64,000 bases of DNA from Daphnia pulex (GCF_021134715.1 NC_060020.1:3968001-4032000), one strand, 5' to 3'. Positions 29,127 through 41,250 are shown, counted from the first letter of the stretch. Notes: generated by a model from the letters alone, not told the origin. Numbers and translations: made by a program.

Positions 29127-29270
29127 CTGAGAATGTGTGCAAATTGACAATTAGTTTTAGTAAAAACTCGAGTAAACTAAAGAATTACCTTAAAGTTCTC
29201 CCGATTGACGACAAACCTCTAAGAAATATGTAATCGTGAGAAATGAAGCTGTGGCTAGTCATCCACGTCC

Positions 29271-29276
29271 CTTATA
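29271..29276 (-). promoter_or_regulatory. TATA box of the secreted protein gene
   Basis: ATATAAGG on the minus strand. The first UTR exon would begin about 25-30 bases downstream and end at a donor near 29186 (CTTTAAG|GTAATT), joining the acceptor at 29127. TATA promoters are otherwise rare here and suggest regulated or tissue-specific expression. Confidence 0.55.
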
Positions 29277-29299
29277 TGTGCTTACTGACAGACGGAAGG

Positions 29300-31558
29300 C
29301 TGTTTTTGTTCATCAGCTAGATTACATCCCACAGCTCATGTTACAAAACAATAGGTAGAATGATAAAGGGGAGGTCCTCTTCAGGAAATAAAGCCGGAGG
29401 CGGAAATCTTGGGATGGGCTGTAGTAATCATCCCTTGTTCAAACATCTCATCTTGTTTTTCTTGCATAGAAATTTCAAGAGGTATTTGAATACGCTTTTC
29501 ATCATACATGATTGGATGTGCCGATTAAGAAGAATGCCTGTGGAAAAGACATGCCTTATAATAAGATCCGCATTACTGACTTTTTTTTAAATATGGATAG
29601 GTATAAAACGCTGGGAACCACCAACATCGTCATTATTTGTAGGTTATTTCCACATCAATCACAGCGTGTAAAGGAAACAACGCCAGCACTACAAAAAAAA
29701 AAACATTAGAAAAGAGAAGATCGAGTTGAAAACCGCGAGTAAAACCTCTACCCAACCATCATATGTGTCAAGTCCACCTTCCTGCCTTGTAAGGTATCTG
29801 TCAAGTAAATCAAATTAATTTACATTTGATCTGTCATACAACACTTCCAACTTTTTCCCCAGTTGACGCAGGCTGCTTCCCGGAAAGTTGATGGTTTCAA
29901 GTAACAGTGGCCGTGTCACTCCCTTTTCCACTGAATAAGAATAGAAGAGAGGGCATCTACATTTTCATTGAGCGTGAAACCGTAACCGTGGACGTTAGCA
30001 AACATAACATTTGATAGCGCTGCTGCTGGAATCAGATCCGTTTTGGATTTGACAGCAGATAGACGCAGTACCTATTTTGAAGACTTAAAAATGGCTTTTT
30101 TACGGGGATATCCGACAGAAGTGAAGGTTTCCTTATCCAAGCAATTAATTTGTACTGCTGCGGTCATTCAAGCGATTCCATTCAACATTCCACATCGCAT
30201 TATTCTCTTATCTTAAATAGAAAAAAAAAATTATTGCCATCATTGCTGCATTCAAAAGACTACCATCGTGTCATTTTAACGTTAATTAGGCATGCCAATA
30301 AAAGCATTGTTTTTATGTTTTTTTTCCCTTCATTGTGAAAAATTCCGTCTGACCCTGATGTAATCGCAAAGTCAAGAGCTCTAGAACCAAAAAGAAAGCC
30401 AGTCGACGAATAAGCGGAATGGGTCACCTTGCAGTAGTCATTCTAGCATCCCGTGCGCAAAGTCACGTCCTTGGAGTTCACTATCTCTGCCCGCTTTAAA
30501 TAGATGACTTTTGTAAACAATGTTGCTGCAGACTGTCAGACGTGACTTATCAAGCAGGTTTGTCATCTTACTTCTTTGGTTCCAAGTACTTTATATAAAA
30601 ATATTCTAGTTCTAATTCTTAAAAAATACTTCAATAAGGCATATAATTACTTTCTTCTTCTTCTTAACTTGGCGACTCAAAATTTATGGAGAATAGGGAG
30701 AAAATTGCTTTACCGAGATTGCTGTCGTAAAATCCTATAGAATAACTGTTACTAAAAGCCAGGCAAGTACAATTTATAATAAGCTAATACCAATTGGACG
30801 TCTAGGAAAGTATACCTAAATAATCTTGGGTTTCTTGAGTTTCGTCTGGACAGTTGCTGCATTCTGGCAAGAAAATTTTTGATTTTAGACAATTGAAACA
30901 ATGCCAAGAATAAGCTAAAGCTATTCTGAATCACAACATAATATGCTTTGAACATCAAGCTATAAAATCTTGATAAACTGGATATTTGATGGTATTTATA
31001 GCTTATTGGAAAACAAAATGCCGGAACTTGGTATTGTCATCGCTTTTTCACCTATACACGAGTTGGTATGTTGGTAAAAAAAACCTTACATAAAATAAAA
31101 AATTTAATTAGTATTAACTGTGTAACTTGTTGCGAGCAAAAAAACACTTTCGCGACCATCTGTATTTCCAAATGCATTCATATGTAAATTTTTGGCAACA
31201 CATCTAATTTGCCGAAACATAAATCCGATAAGCCTTTGGATTTGAACAAAAGAATGACAAAACGTAGTACATGAGAAACCCGCAGACAACAAAAATACAT
31301 GGAATTACTTGGTACTATTGCTATTTTAAACGTGAATTTCTTTATTAATACAAAGCATATTGTAAGCACTTGTTAGGCTGGATGCGATGTATGATTTGAT
31401 TTTACGGAATTCAAATATGGAAACGGAATTTTTCTTAAAACAAGGGGAAACGCAGGATAAAACATAATAACCAAAATGGCACATTTTACCTGCGTGTAAA
31501 ATCGTTGTAATAAAAAAAATGAACTTGAAACAAGGATGCTTGAAAAACGAAACAATGC
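29300..31558. other. Intergenic region with unresolved transcript-like signals
   Basis: 2.2 kb with no confident gene. Two adjacent stretches on the minus strand (about 29815-29938 and 29987-30072) stay open, have balanced composition and are bounded by splice-like sites, and a TATTTAAAG box lies on the same strand near 30495-30503. I could not join them into a model I trust (see findings). The remainder, 30600-31550, is AT-rich and featureless. Confidence 0.4.
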
Positions 31559-34500
31559 CTATTTGTGTTCCCTCTTTGCTTTCCGTTTCCATTCGTAATA
31601 TTCGGGCGGGGCAGTGGTAGGAAGGAGTAGTTGGCATTCATCATTCAATAATAATTCGTGGCATAGGCCAGAGTATTCCATGTAATTCTTAACAATACCT
31701 TGCCTTTTCATCATCTTGTAACAGTGTTCCCACGAATCCAAGGATGGTATACCTTCGTCGATGCAAAAATTCTCCATTTGGTCGAGAGTAAAGTCGAACC
31801 ATTCTCCCACCAAGCCGTGTACAGCATCCAAAGCTTCTTTCGTCACTTTGGCGCCTGCGTAGAAGCGGAAATTTGCTTTATTGAATGCCACACTTGTAAT
31901 GTTATCTTCTTCTTTCTTTTTGGTGCTAACTGCACGGGGCTTTTTCTTAGCCGCCTTCTTTTTCGCTTCTGCTGCCGCTTCTTCGGCTTTTTGGGCTGCC
32001 ACTTTGGCCCGCTGAAACTTGACTTTCGCTTGAAAAACAGGATCTGCCTTCAGTCGTTTTTCTAATGGGACAAAATCCTTGCTTCTATCTTCAATATTCT
32101 GAAAACCGCGATAACAGAATTGGTTAGTTTAAGATATTACTGTGAATCCCATTTAATTAAATTTACCTCAAAAGCAATGGCAATGCAACGCGGGATCGGT
32201 CTTTCTTGATCATCTTCCACGTCTTCCCATTCTGTATTAGAAGATTCAGCTTTCTCATCAAGTGCTGACTTAACTAATGACTTCCCTTTCCCAGGATTTA
32301 AAATACTTAATCCTTTGGATGCGATATTGGCTACAGACGCGCGTGAAAGAGCAGGTGTAGTAGAAGTCAATTGTGTTTTATCCTGAGCAGTTTTCGCTAC
32401 CGGAACGCGTGAAGCTGCAGGTGTAGCTGAATCAGGAGCTGGAGTAGATTGAGTCGAAGGCTGTTGATCCTGAACATTTCTTATAGCTTTTTTCACAGAA
32501 GACTTCATCACGTTCATGAACATTGGGCTTTGGGTTATGGAACGCTTCCGTTTTTTGGCGAACGGAGCAGGGGTAGACGGATGTAAAGGAGTCTTTTGAA
32601 CATTCCTTGACGTAGGTGATGTTACGTTCGTACTAGTCACTGTTCCAGCATTAGAGGATTCTGATGCATTCGATTTTTTAGTTGAGAAAATCTGTGTAGG
32701 AGCACCTTGCTCACTAGGTCTGATTGGGGACATGCTGAGCGGAGCTCCACCGAAATCTGCACCTCCTGCTACTACCGTAGAGTTTTTAAGAGCAGGATAT
32801 CGGTTGGTTGGACTCATCCCAATTTTTCCTGATTTGCGGGAACTAGACTTGCTGGATTCAGGCAAAGAATGCGTTAGTCTTCTCGACTTCGCAGATAACT
32901 CTTCGTCCGTTTCTTCCTCATTATTTTCTTCTGTAGACTTTTCGTCTATGGAATCGTTATCACTTGGTGGAGTTTCCTCCACTTCCTACGAATTTACAAA
33001 CAAAATTTAGTTCTAGGTATAATGAAACAAGATATTGACAAAATGAAATAGATAGTGAAAAATAATTTACAGCTTCGTTGATCAATAGTAGATCATCCAC
33101 AATTGGTTGAATCGTACTACGATCCTCTTTGGTGGCCAGAGACTGAAATTTAAGACTTCCTCGTGAGCGGCTTCCAGATGATGACAACGATGCTTTAGCT
33201 TCTTCGACCTGCTCTATGACGGGAGATGGAGTTTTGTTGATGGGTTCCGTAATTTGCTTCGACAAGAGGTCGTCAGGTTCTTCCGATTCCGATTCTACAT
33301 AAATGGATTCGTAAATGGAAGATAAACGAAGAAATATATTTTCAACTAGGACAAACCTGAATCGGAATCTAAGATTACTCTGGAGAACGCCGGTAACGAC
33401 TTATTGGGAGGTCGGTTAGAACGCGATGGCAATTCCAATACAGGATCATCATCTTCACCTAAGTAATTTTTTAAAGAAGACAATTGGAATAATAAAGTCG
33501 TTGACGGAAAACCAACCTGATTCTGGGCGTGTTATGTTCTTCCTTTTGATTACGTTTGATGAAGACTTTGATTCGGATGCCCTCCTTGAACTGCCTGGAA
33601 TACTTTCAATTTCTTCAAGTAATGGCGAAGGAGTTTTGCGAGTAGCAGTTGATCGTGTTGATTTATTGGGGCTGTTGAAAACATCATCAATTGTTTCTGA
33701 CAAGGAATTGTAGGAAGCTCGGCTAGAGCTCCGCAATTTTTTTTCAATTTCCTTGATTTTAGGCGATGGTAATAGATTCAATATGGGGCCATTGTCTTCA
33801 TCTGAATAATGTATCAGAACAATTACAATTATTTGAATGGGCAAGATTTAAGGATCGTTTAAAGCTGAGTGAAACACTAACCTGAGTCTGGGCGTTGAAT
33901 TTTCTTTCTTCTGATTACATTTGATGAAGACGATGATTGAGAGGGTCTGCTAGAACTCCGTGAAATATTTCTCGTTTCTTCAGCGGAAGGCGAAGTAGTT
34001 TTGCGAGAAGCGGTTGACCGTGATGAATTATTTGCTTTTTTCAACGCCACATCATTATTTCCCGGTAAGGATTTGGAGGCTCGGCTGGAACTAATGTTAT
34101 CATTAGACTTTGTTGCCGTCGTTGTTTTGTTGGAAGCTCGACTGGCACTGCGCAAACTTCTGTTAATTTTCTTAATTACCGACGAAACTGATTCAGCATC
34201 AGCATCTTCGGGATCATTATCTACCAATATACAGAAAACAATAATGGTATTTTAAATATGGCTAGGAAACGGGATATTGTCATTCTATAAGTTACCTGAA
34301 GCTGAAGGTGGGACTGCGCTTCGTTTGCTGTCATTTAATGACGATGATGACTTATTTGATGCTCGGCTGGAAGGACGCGAAACCGTTCCTTTTTCTTCTA
34401 TTTCTTCGTCGACTAATGGAAGAGTTGCGTGATGCGAGGTTACCGCCGTTAAATTAGATCTGTTAGACACCAAAACGTTTGGGATTTCCAGTGTAGGACC

Positions 34501-36183
34501 TTTAAGAGGGGATTCTGATGATGCAGGAATGTCATTCTTTTCTCTTGGCTCCACTGTCGGGCCAGTCATTAAGTGTTTACTTTTTATTATCTGTGTGGAT
34601 GATGTAGAAGGAGAAAAATCATCTGAGGATTCCAGTTCTGGCATGTCGCTATCGTCAGACAAATCAGAATCACTAGCTTTAGTTGGGGTTTCTAAGAGTG
34701 CTTTTGATTTCTTCATCTCACCAGGATCTTGTTCTTTCTGGCTTTGTAGAGCTTTATTGAACGCTGTAGTCGACATTCGCGTTTTAGATTTTTTGACAAG
34801 GCGATTAACTTGTTGCATCTTTTCAGGACTTTCTAAAGCTGAGGGAATTTCCACAGAATCTTGTTCTTTCTCGTCTTCTAGAGTTTTTTTTGTTACTCTA
34901 GTCGACATTCGCGATTTAGATTTGTTAACAAGGCGACTAACTTCTTGCTTCTTTGCAGGACTTTTTAAAGATGAGGGATTTTCTTCAGAATCTTGTTCTT
35001 GTTGATCTTCTAACACCTTTTTGAAGGTGGTAGTCGACATTCGCATTTTAGATTTGTTATCAAGGCGACTAACTTCTTGCTTCTTTTCAGGACTTTCTAA
35101 AGCTGAGGGAATTTCCACAGAATCTTGTTCTTTCTCGTCTTCTAGAGTTTTTTTTGTTACTCTAGTCGACATTCGCGATTTAGATTTGTTAACAAGGCGA
35201 CTAACTTCTTGCTTCTTTGCAGGACTTTCTAAAAATGAGGGAATTTCTTCAGATTCTTGTTCTTGTTGATCTTCTAACACCTTTTTGAAGGTGGTAGTCG
35301 ACATTCGCATTTTAGATTTGTTATCAAGGCGACTTACTTCTTGCTTCTTTTCAGGACTTTCTAAAGATGAGAGAATTTCTTCAGAATCTTGTTCTTGTCC
35401 ATCTTCTAACACCTTTTTGAAGGTGGTAGTCGACATTCGCATTTTAGATTTGTTAGGAAGGCGACTAACTTCTTGCTTCTTTCCAGGACTTTCTAAAGAT
35501 GAGGGGATTTCTTCAGAATCTTGTTCTTGTTGATCTTTTTTCCCATCAAGGGTTTCTTGAAACATTGATGTAGATGTATGTTTCTTAGATTTCAAAGGTC
35601 TTCGAGAGAGTAATTTATCTGGACTTCCTAAATCAGAAGGAATATTTGATTCACCCAGGTCATCAGAGGTATTGACCACCTGTGACTGCTGACCGAGCTG
35701 CTGGCTTTGGAATGCTTTGGAATAAGCAGAAATTGACATCCGTTTCTTGTTTTTTTTTGTTGGTATTGGTCGAACATCTAAACTCGGACTTCCTAAGTTT
35801 GACAGAATCTCAGAGTTATCAAAGACGGAATCATCCTGAAAGCTGTGAGTCCGTGTCTCATCAACACTCTTCTTTTTTGAGACATTTCCTTGAGATAGTA
35901 CTTCATCATTAAGTTTCCTTTTCTGAACCCTCTGACTACTTTGAGAACTTACTACAGGTGTGACAACTTCTTCATTTTGTGGAACAAGTTTCTGAAATAA
36001 AAAAAACCATTTATTATACATGTTGGAGCAAAGAATTCAACAAATTACCTTATTAGGAGGTTCAAAAATTTCGTCTAATAGATCAGGCGAATCAACTGGT
36101 GTGGCAATATCAAAGAACTTGTCAATCGCACGTAGTGGTGTCTTAGTCTCAATCGATTTGTTCATCTTCTCATCTTTCGCCAT
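31559..36183 (-). CDS. CENP-T-like kinetochore protein with repeats
   Basis: Eight exons in transcript order: 36049-36183, 34296-35991, 33882-34220, 33517-33801, 33357-33458, 33071-33294, 32167-32985, 31559-32098; 1379 aa, all phases consistent. The last about 110 residues look like the CENP-T histone fold and its C-terminal extension: KANFRFYAGAKVTKEAL, then YKMMKRQGIVKN, then LLNDECQLLLP, matching the family pattern LMxRQxLV...L...EYxQLLIP. CENP-T pairs with CENP-W on centromeric DNA, while its long disordered N-terminal arm recruits NDC80 and MIS12 complexes after CDK phosphorylation. The arm here is unusually long, Ser/Thr/Pro-rich, and holds six tidy 44-residue repeats plus duplicated exons 3 and 4. 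CENP-T is missing from many insects, so its presence is notable. Orthology rests on the C-terminus only. Confidence 0.75.
33517..34220 (-). repeat. Duplicated exons 3 and 4 of CENP-T-like gene
   Basis: Exons 33882-34220 and 33517-33801 are paralogous. Both begin with an acidic D-x-D start and contain an SRAS run and RSTAxRKTxSP. Both end with NVIxRKxIxRPxSG at the same phase 1 donor. This indicates duplication of a whole exon inside the disordered arm. Confidence 0.8.
34720..35511 (-). repeat. Six 132-bp coding tandem repeats in CENP-T-like gene
   Basis: Six exact-length units (35511-35380, 35379-35248, 35247-35116, 35115-34984, 34983-34852, 34851-34720), each 44 codons. The pattern per unit is EIPSSLESPxKKQEVSRLxN, then KSKMRMSTTTFKKVLEDQ and an acidic EQDSE linker. 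Two degenerate units precede the array (35811-35512). Units 3+4 and 5+6 are nearly identical as a 264-base pair, showing a recent two-unit duplication. Each unit holds an SP-x-K site (CDK type) and an R-M-S-T site (Aurora type). Confidence 0.95.
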
Positions 36184-36921
36184 TTTATTTGAACTATTAC
36201 TTGAATGTTACTTGAATGTGAAAACCTTTTATCGACATTACCGCCACAAAGCACAAAATCGAATTGTGGGAAATTGGAGGGAATAGGCTACAAAATAACA
36301 ACTTCTGAACTGCAAAGGCCAGTCAACTGCAATTGATAGACTGATAGACTGACTGTCAGCTGGTATACTCTGGCGAGTGGTAGTCCTAACTATTTTAGCT
36401 CAAAATGAAAATCTTTGATATGAATAAATTTTATTTTTCCGGAATGCTTTATTTCGATATATTTATATTCGATAAACTAAATGTATTCAATGTTAAGAAA
36501 TGGCACTGATACATATTTCTTAATTAGTAAACTAGCGGTGGCGCTGTATAACAAGAAAGAAATGAAAAAAATAATCCCGCTAAAAATGAATACAAACTTT
36601 AAGTTTTGGGCTTAGTTTAGCGATATGTTTGTATTTACTGCTGGAGGCTAGATCTAAACGGCTATTTAATTAGTTTACTTTATAGACCAATAGCTAAATT
36701 TTAGAACTTATCTGGCATGGCATAATTAAAAAAAAACGGAGGTATTCCGACAGACACCGAGTACCGAGTTAACAAATAACAATGGCCTCCACCAAACTTA
36801 AAAGTAAAATCTGGCACTGCTGTAGTATTTTGAGCGATTGCGACTATCGTGTTTATTTTCATCGATACTCGAGATTAGTGAAAACTTCATCTAGAAAACT
36901 TCTCAATTTACACAACAAAAA
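36184..36921. promoter_or_regulatory. CENP-T-like/USP46 divergent promoter region
   Basis: 738 bases between start codons. It holds CTAGCGGTGGCGCT at 36532-36545 (the recurring CTCF-like motif, reverse orientation) and CTCTGGCGAG near 36368. No TATA box is obvious and no other gene was seen. Confidence 0.45.
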
Positions 36922-38726
36922 ATGGTAAAAATTATATTATAGCTTTAAATAATCCCTGATGCAAACATATTTTTAATTAAGGGAGCTAACGCGTCTCAGC
37001 TTGAAAAAGAAATCGGATCTGAACAATTTCCGACGAATGAACACTATTTCGGACTTGTAAATGTAAGTTTGACTTATAACACATAAAATGTGTCGATGAA
37101 AATAGCTTAAACTATGTTTGAATTTAAAATCTAGTTTGGGAATACTTGTTATTCAAATTCTGTCCTTCAAGCTCTATATTTCTGCAAACCTTTTCGTGAA
37201 AAAGTGTTGGAATATAAAATGAAGAACAAGAGATCCAAAGAAACATTGTTGACATGTCTAGCTGATCTCTTTCATAACATTACTACCCAGAAGAAAAAGG
37301 TTGGGACAATAGCTCCCAAAAAGTTTATTGCTAGGCTGAAGAAAGAAAAAGGCAACTTATTCATCAATAGTTTTTTGGGAGCTTTGGGAACTAATATTTA
37401 ACTTAACGTATTTAGAAGAATTTGATAACTATATGCAACAAGATGCCCATGAATTTCTAAATTTCTTGATCAATCATATCAGCGAAATCATAACAGGTTG
37501 GTAGAGTAGGAGTAGATAGAGTTGCATGTTTGGAAAAAGGTTTAATGCTTAATTTAAAACAACAGCTGAACGACACCAAACAAACAATTCAGCGACACCG
37601 ACAACTAATGGAAAGGTTCAGAATTCTAAAGATCCCTGTAACGGATCCGCGTCTCTGAAATTTGATGGCAGTAACGGTTCGATGACGTCCACTGGAAACC
37701 ATGAATCAACGTGGGTTCATGAAATTTTTCAAGGAATCCTCACCAGTGAAACTCGCTGCTTAAACTGCGAAACTGTACGTATTGAACATTTTTTTTTTTA
37801 ATTATCATTGTGGGTGGGCTACATCTGCTTACGTGGTTCAGCTTTCATTTTGTTTTTAATGATACAATTTTTTATCAAGTTATTAGAAGTCATGCAATTC
37901 TTTCAAAGAAGCTCTAGAAATCAAGAAATGAGTCATGGGAAAACGATCTTTTTTTTTTAAATCTCCTTAAACACTTTCTTCACAGGTCAGCAACAAGGAA
38001 GAAGATTTTTTTGATCTGCAGGTTGACGTTGACCAAAATACTAGTATTACCCATTGTTTAAGAACATTTTCGTCCACTGAAACCCTTTGTACTGACAACA
38101 AATTCAAGTGTGATGTTTGCAGTTCTTATCAAGTGAGTTCATTTAAGTTTGCACTTCCAACACTTTAATATACCTAGTTTTTTTTCTCGCTTCTACAGGA
38201 AGCTCAGAAATGCATGCGAGTGAAGAAACTTCCTTTGATCCTTGCACTGCATCTCAAGCGGTTCAAGTACGTCGAACAGTACAATCGTCACATAAAAGTT
38301 TCACATCGAGTGGTGTTTCCACTTGAGCTGCGGCTATTTAACACTGTACATAATTTATTTATAGCCAAATATTTAAATTTAAATTAATTTCGATTTCTTT
38401 TCATTAAATAACAGTCTGAAGAATGCCCTGACAGATTGTATGACTTGGTAGCAGTAGTCGTCCATTGCGGAAGCGGGCCCAACCGTGGTCATTATATATC
38501 AATTGTCAAAAGTCACGACTTTTGGCTGTTATTTGACGATGATATAGTTGACGTAATTCTGATTTTATTTTTGCTAAAATATTCGTTTTTTATCTATTTG
38601 TTTGGTTCCATTCCATAGAAAATTGATCCGTCTGCATTGGAAGATTTCTATGGTCTAACGTCAGATGTACAAAAAGCCTCAGAAACTGGCTACATCCTTT
38701 TTTACCAATCTCGAGACACATCCTGA
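36922..38726 (+). CDS. Usp12-46: Ubiquitin C-terminal hydrolase USP12/USP46
   Basis: Nine exons: 36922-36924, 36982-37062, 37135-37351, 37416-37496, 37566-37774, 37986-38132, 38199-38345, 38415-38552, 38619-38726; 376 aa. The first coding exon is just the ATG; joined to exon 2 it gives the family N-terminus [13 protein letters not shown]. The Cys box is [17 protein letters not shown], the His box is [20 protein letters not shown], and CxxC pairs (CLNC, CDVC) form the zinc-binding fingers. This deubiquitinase works with WDR48 (UAF1) and WDR20 and acts on histone H2A/H2B, glutamate receptors and signalling proteins. The intron after 37351 uses a GC donor (AAAAAG|GCAACT), the only way to reach the conserved [14 protein letters not shown]. 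Confidence 0.97.
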
Positions 38727-38940
38727 AAATGAACAATGTATGGATATGAAGAGTTCTTGTTATCAACCAACTCCAAGAGTACCAAGACGCGCGTAATACA
38801 TCAGGAGAAGGAATAGTAATAAGAAATTAAGAATGAACAATTTAAGGTTGTTGGATAGAAACTTTTCAGTGAAAAGTGTTCTCCTTGTAAATGAAAAATA
38901 TCCTAGAGGTTTGTTAATAGTGATATTTCATTTGTTCAGT

Positions 38941-38946
38941 AATAAA
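38941..38946 (+). terminator. USP46 polyadenylation signal
   Basis: AATAAA about 215 bases after the USP46 stop. The rest of the interval to 39508 is AT-rich with no coding signal. Confidence 0.45.
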
Positions 38947-39508
38947 ATTATAAACTCTTGTTTTTCCAGCAAAACTTGATTGCTATAATTTTAAAATTGA
39001 GTTAAAAGAACAATGTCTAAAACAAGTAGACAATTAGACAAATGTAAGTTTTGTTTAACTTACTAATTAAATCTTTCCAGAATGTTCCGCGAGAATTTAA
39101 GTGAATAAATTGTCTTCTTGATTGACGGTTGTAAAATGCACGGTTTCTACAGGGGGAGGATTGTAAAATGTAAAGGGAAGTACGGAAGTTCAAAATTCAA
39201 ATTAATGTTAAGCCTGTTCATTGTTTGAGAAATGTTGTCGCGCTCTCAGGCGATTAAGTAGCAAATATATATTTTTTATTATTATCATCCTTTAAATTTA
39301 AATTGGAGTACCTAATGAAGTTAAGTTGGTGACTTGTCCAATAAAACATACATAAACGAGTTTATATCTACGTACTTGTTTTATTCGAACTAGTGCATCC
39401 CTAATAGAAAAGTAGAAGAGCAGTACTCTAAAAAAAACGTCGGCTGCTGCACTGCATTTCAATCAGGTGACCCATACTGTATCAGTCCCGCTTTTAGTCC
39501 CGGAAATA

Positions 39509-41098
39509 ATGGCCGCTACCCGCCGGGTAAGAATAAAACAAAATTTCCATTAGCAGAAATTTTGTTATCATTTTTTTGTAGTTAGGGATTGGTTTTATTC
39601 AATGAAAGATAGATCAACTTTTACGAAAACAAAGAAAAATTTCCCTTACGTAATGTTACATTAATGAATAGTGGTCAATATAAAATATTACCGATGAAAT
39701 GTAAGGCTTAACAAGGGAAAGTCGTAATTAATCTAATTTGGTTCTATAAAATTATTATTTTCAGACAACATCTTTGCTGAAATCCTTGATAGGATCGCAG
39801 TTGAGACATTATTCAGAAGGTGTACGCACAGTAACCCTAATACCTGGAGATGGCATCGGTCCTGAAATTTCTGCTGCTGTTCAAAAGATTTTCACTGTTG
39901 CTCATGTAATTATTTAATTTAACATCTTCTGAACTCTCAAGTAATTGCAATTTTTTGCACATTTAGGTTCCCATTGAGTGGGAAGTAGTTAGTGTGACTC
40001 CAGTGAAAGGTCCAGATGGTAAATTTGGCATTCCCCAGGCTGCAATTGATTCAGTGAACAAAAACACAATTGGACTTAAAGGACCTTTGATGACCCCTGT
40101 TGGGAAAGGTCACAGATCTCTAAATTTGGCACTTAGGAAGTAAATGCAAAAACTCTTATAATTCATCACAGAATATTTCATAAATAGACTTTCTTTTCAA
40201 TTATTCTTACAGGGAATTTAATCTGTATGCTAATGTACGACCATGTAAATCAATTGAAGGGTACAAAACTCTCTATGATGATGTTGACGTAGTTACAATT
40301 CGCGAGAACACAGAAGGAGAGTATTCCGGTATCGAGCACGAGATTGTTGATGGCGTGGTGCAGAGCATCAAGCTTATCACGGAAGGAGCTTCGCGGCGTG
40401 TTGCGGAATTCGCTTTTGACTATGCTAGGAATAATGGGAGGCAAAAAGTCACAGCTGTGCACAAAGCTAACATTATGTAATTCGATTTTTACGACGTACA
40501 AATTTATGAAAATTGCTAATTTTTTCATACTTGGCAGGCGTATGTCGGATGGTCTCTTCCTCCGCTGCTGCCGTGAGGCCGCTGAAAAGAATCCAGATAT
40601 TCGGTTCGAAGAACGTTATCTAGATACTGTATGTCTCAATATGGTTCAAGATCCTGGAATGTATGACGTACTTGTCATGCCTAATCTCTACGGAGATATT
40701 CTCTCCGATCTTTGTGCTGGTCTTGTCGGAGGATTAGGTTTGACACCTTCGGGAAACATTGGAACTCAAGGAGCCATTTTCGAATCTGTTCATGGAACAG
40801 CACCTGACATTGCTGGTCAAGATAAAGCTAATCCAACGGCCCTGTTGTTGTCAGCCGTCATGATGTTGCGCTACATGAATCTCCCCGAACATGCTGCAAA
40901 AATCGAAAGAGCGTGCTATGCCACAATTAAGGTTAGATAGCTATAAAAATTTATTTTTTCATGTTGTTATAGACTGTCATCTTGGTCTTTTTTCCCATGA
41001 TTTTGCAGGAAGGGAAGTATTTAACTGCAGATTTAGGAGGTAAAGGAAAATGTTCCGAATATACGGATGAAATTTGTCAGAAAATAGCTGCAGAATAA
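39509..41098 (+). CDS. Idh3a: Isocitrate dehydrogenase (NAD) alpha, mitochondrial
   Basis: Six exons: 39509-39526, 39765-39905, 39967-40139, 40213-40476, 40538-40931, 41009-41098; 359 aa (human 366). Catalytic alpha subunit of the mitochondrial NAD-dependent enzyme that oxidises isocitrate to 2-oxoglutarate in the TCA cycle. The N-terminus ([16 protein letters not shown], then QLRHYSEG) is a basic amphipathic presequence. Dehydrogenase motifs are [28 protein letters not shown] (substrate binding), VHKANIMRMSDGLF (catalytic Lys region), [21 protein letters not shown] (metal aspartates) and the NAD-site motif [20 protein letters not shown]. Only six codons lie on the first exon. Confidence 0.98.
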
Positions 41099-41250
41099 TT
41101 CCGTAAACCAACCGGTACTTTTTTTTGTTAGAAGCTTGACAAACAAGTGATGTGACTAGCTGAATTGTGTGTTTACTTATAGTAATATACTGTAGTTGTT
41201 ACTACTTACTAGAACTAGATAGTTGAGCAATTGTTTATTGTCATGCTTGG

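Noticed and set aside
34529-35533. Plus-strand Ser/Cys-rich frames with repeats
   Set aside because: Antisense shadow of the 132-bp repeats in the CENP-T-like gene; the minus-strand frame has consistent splicing and homology.
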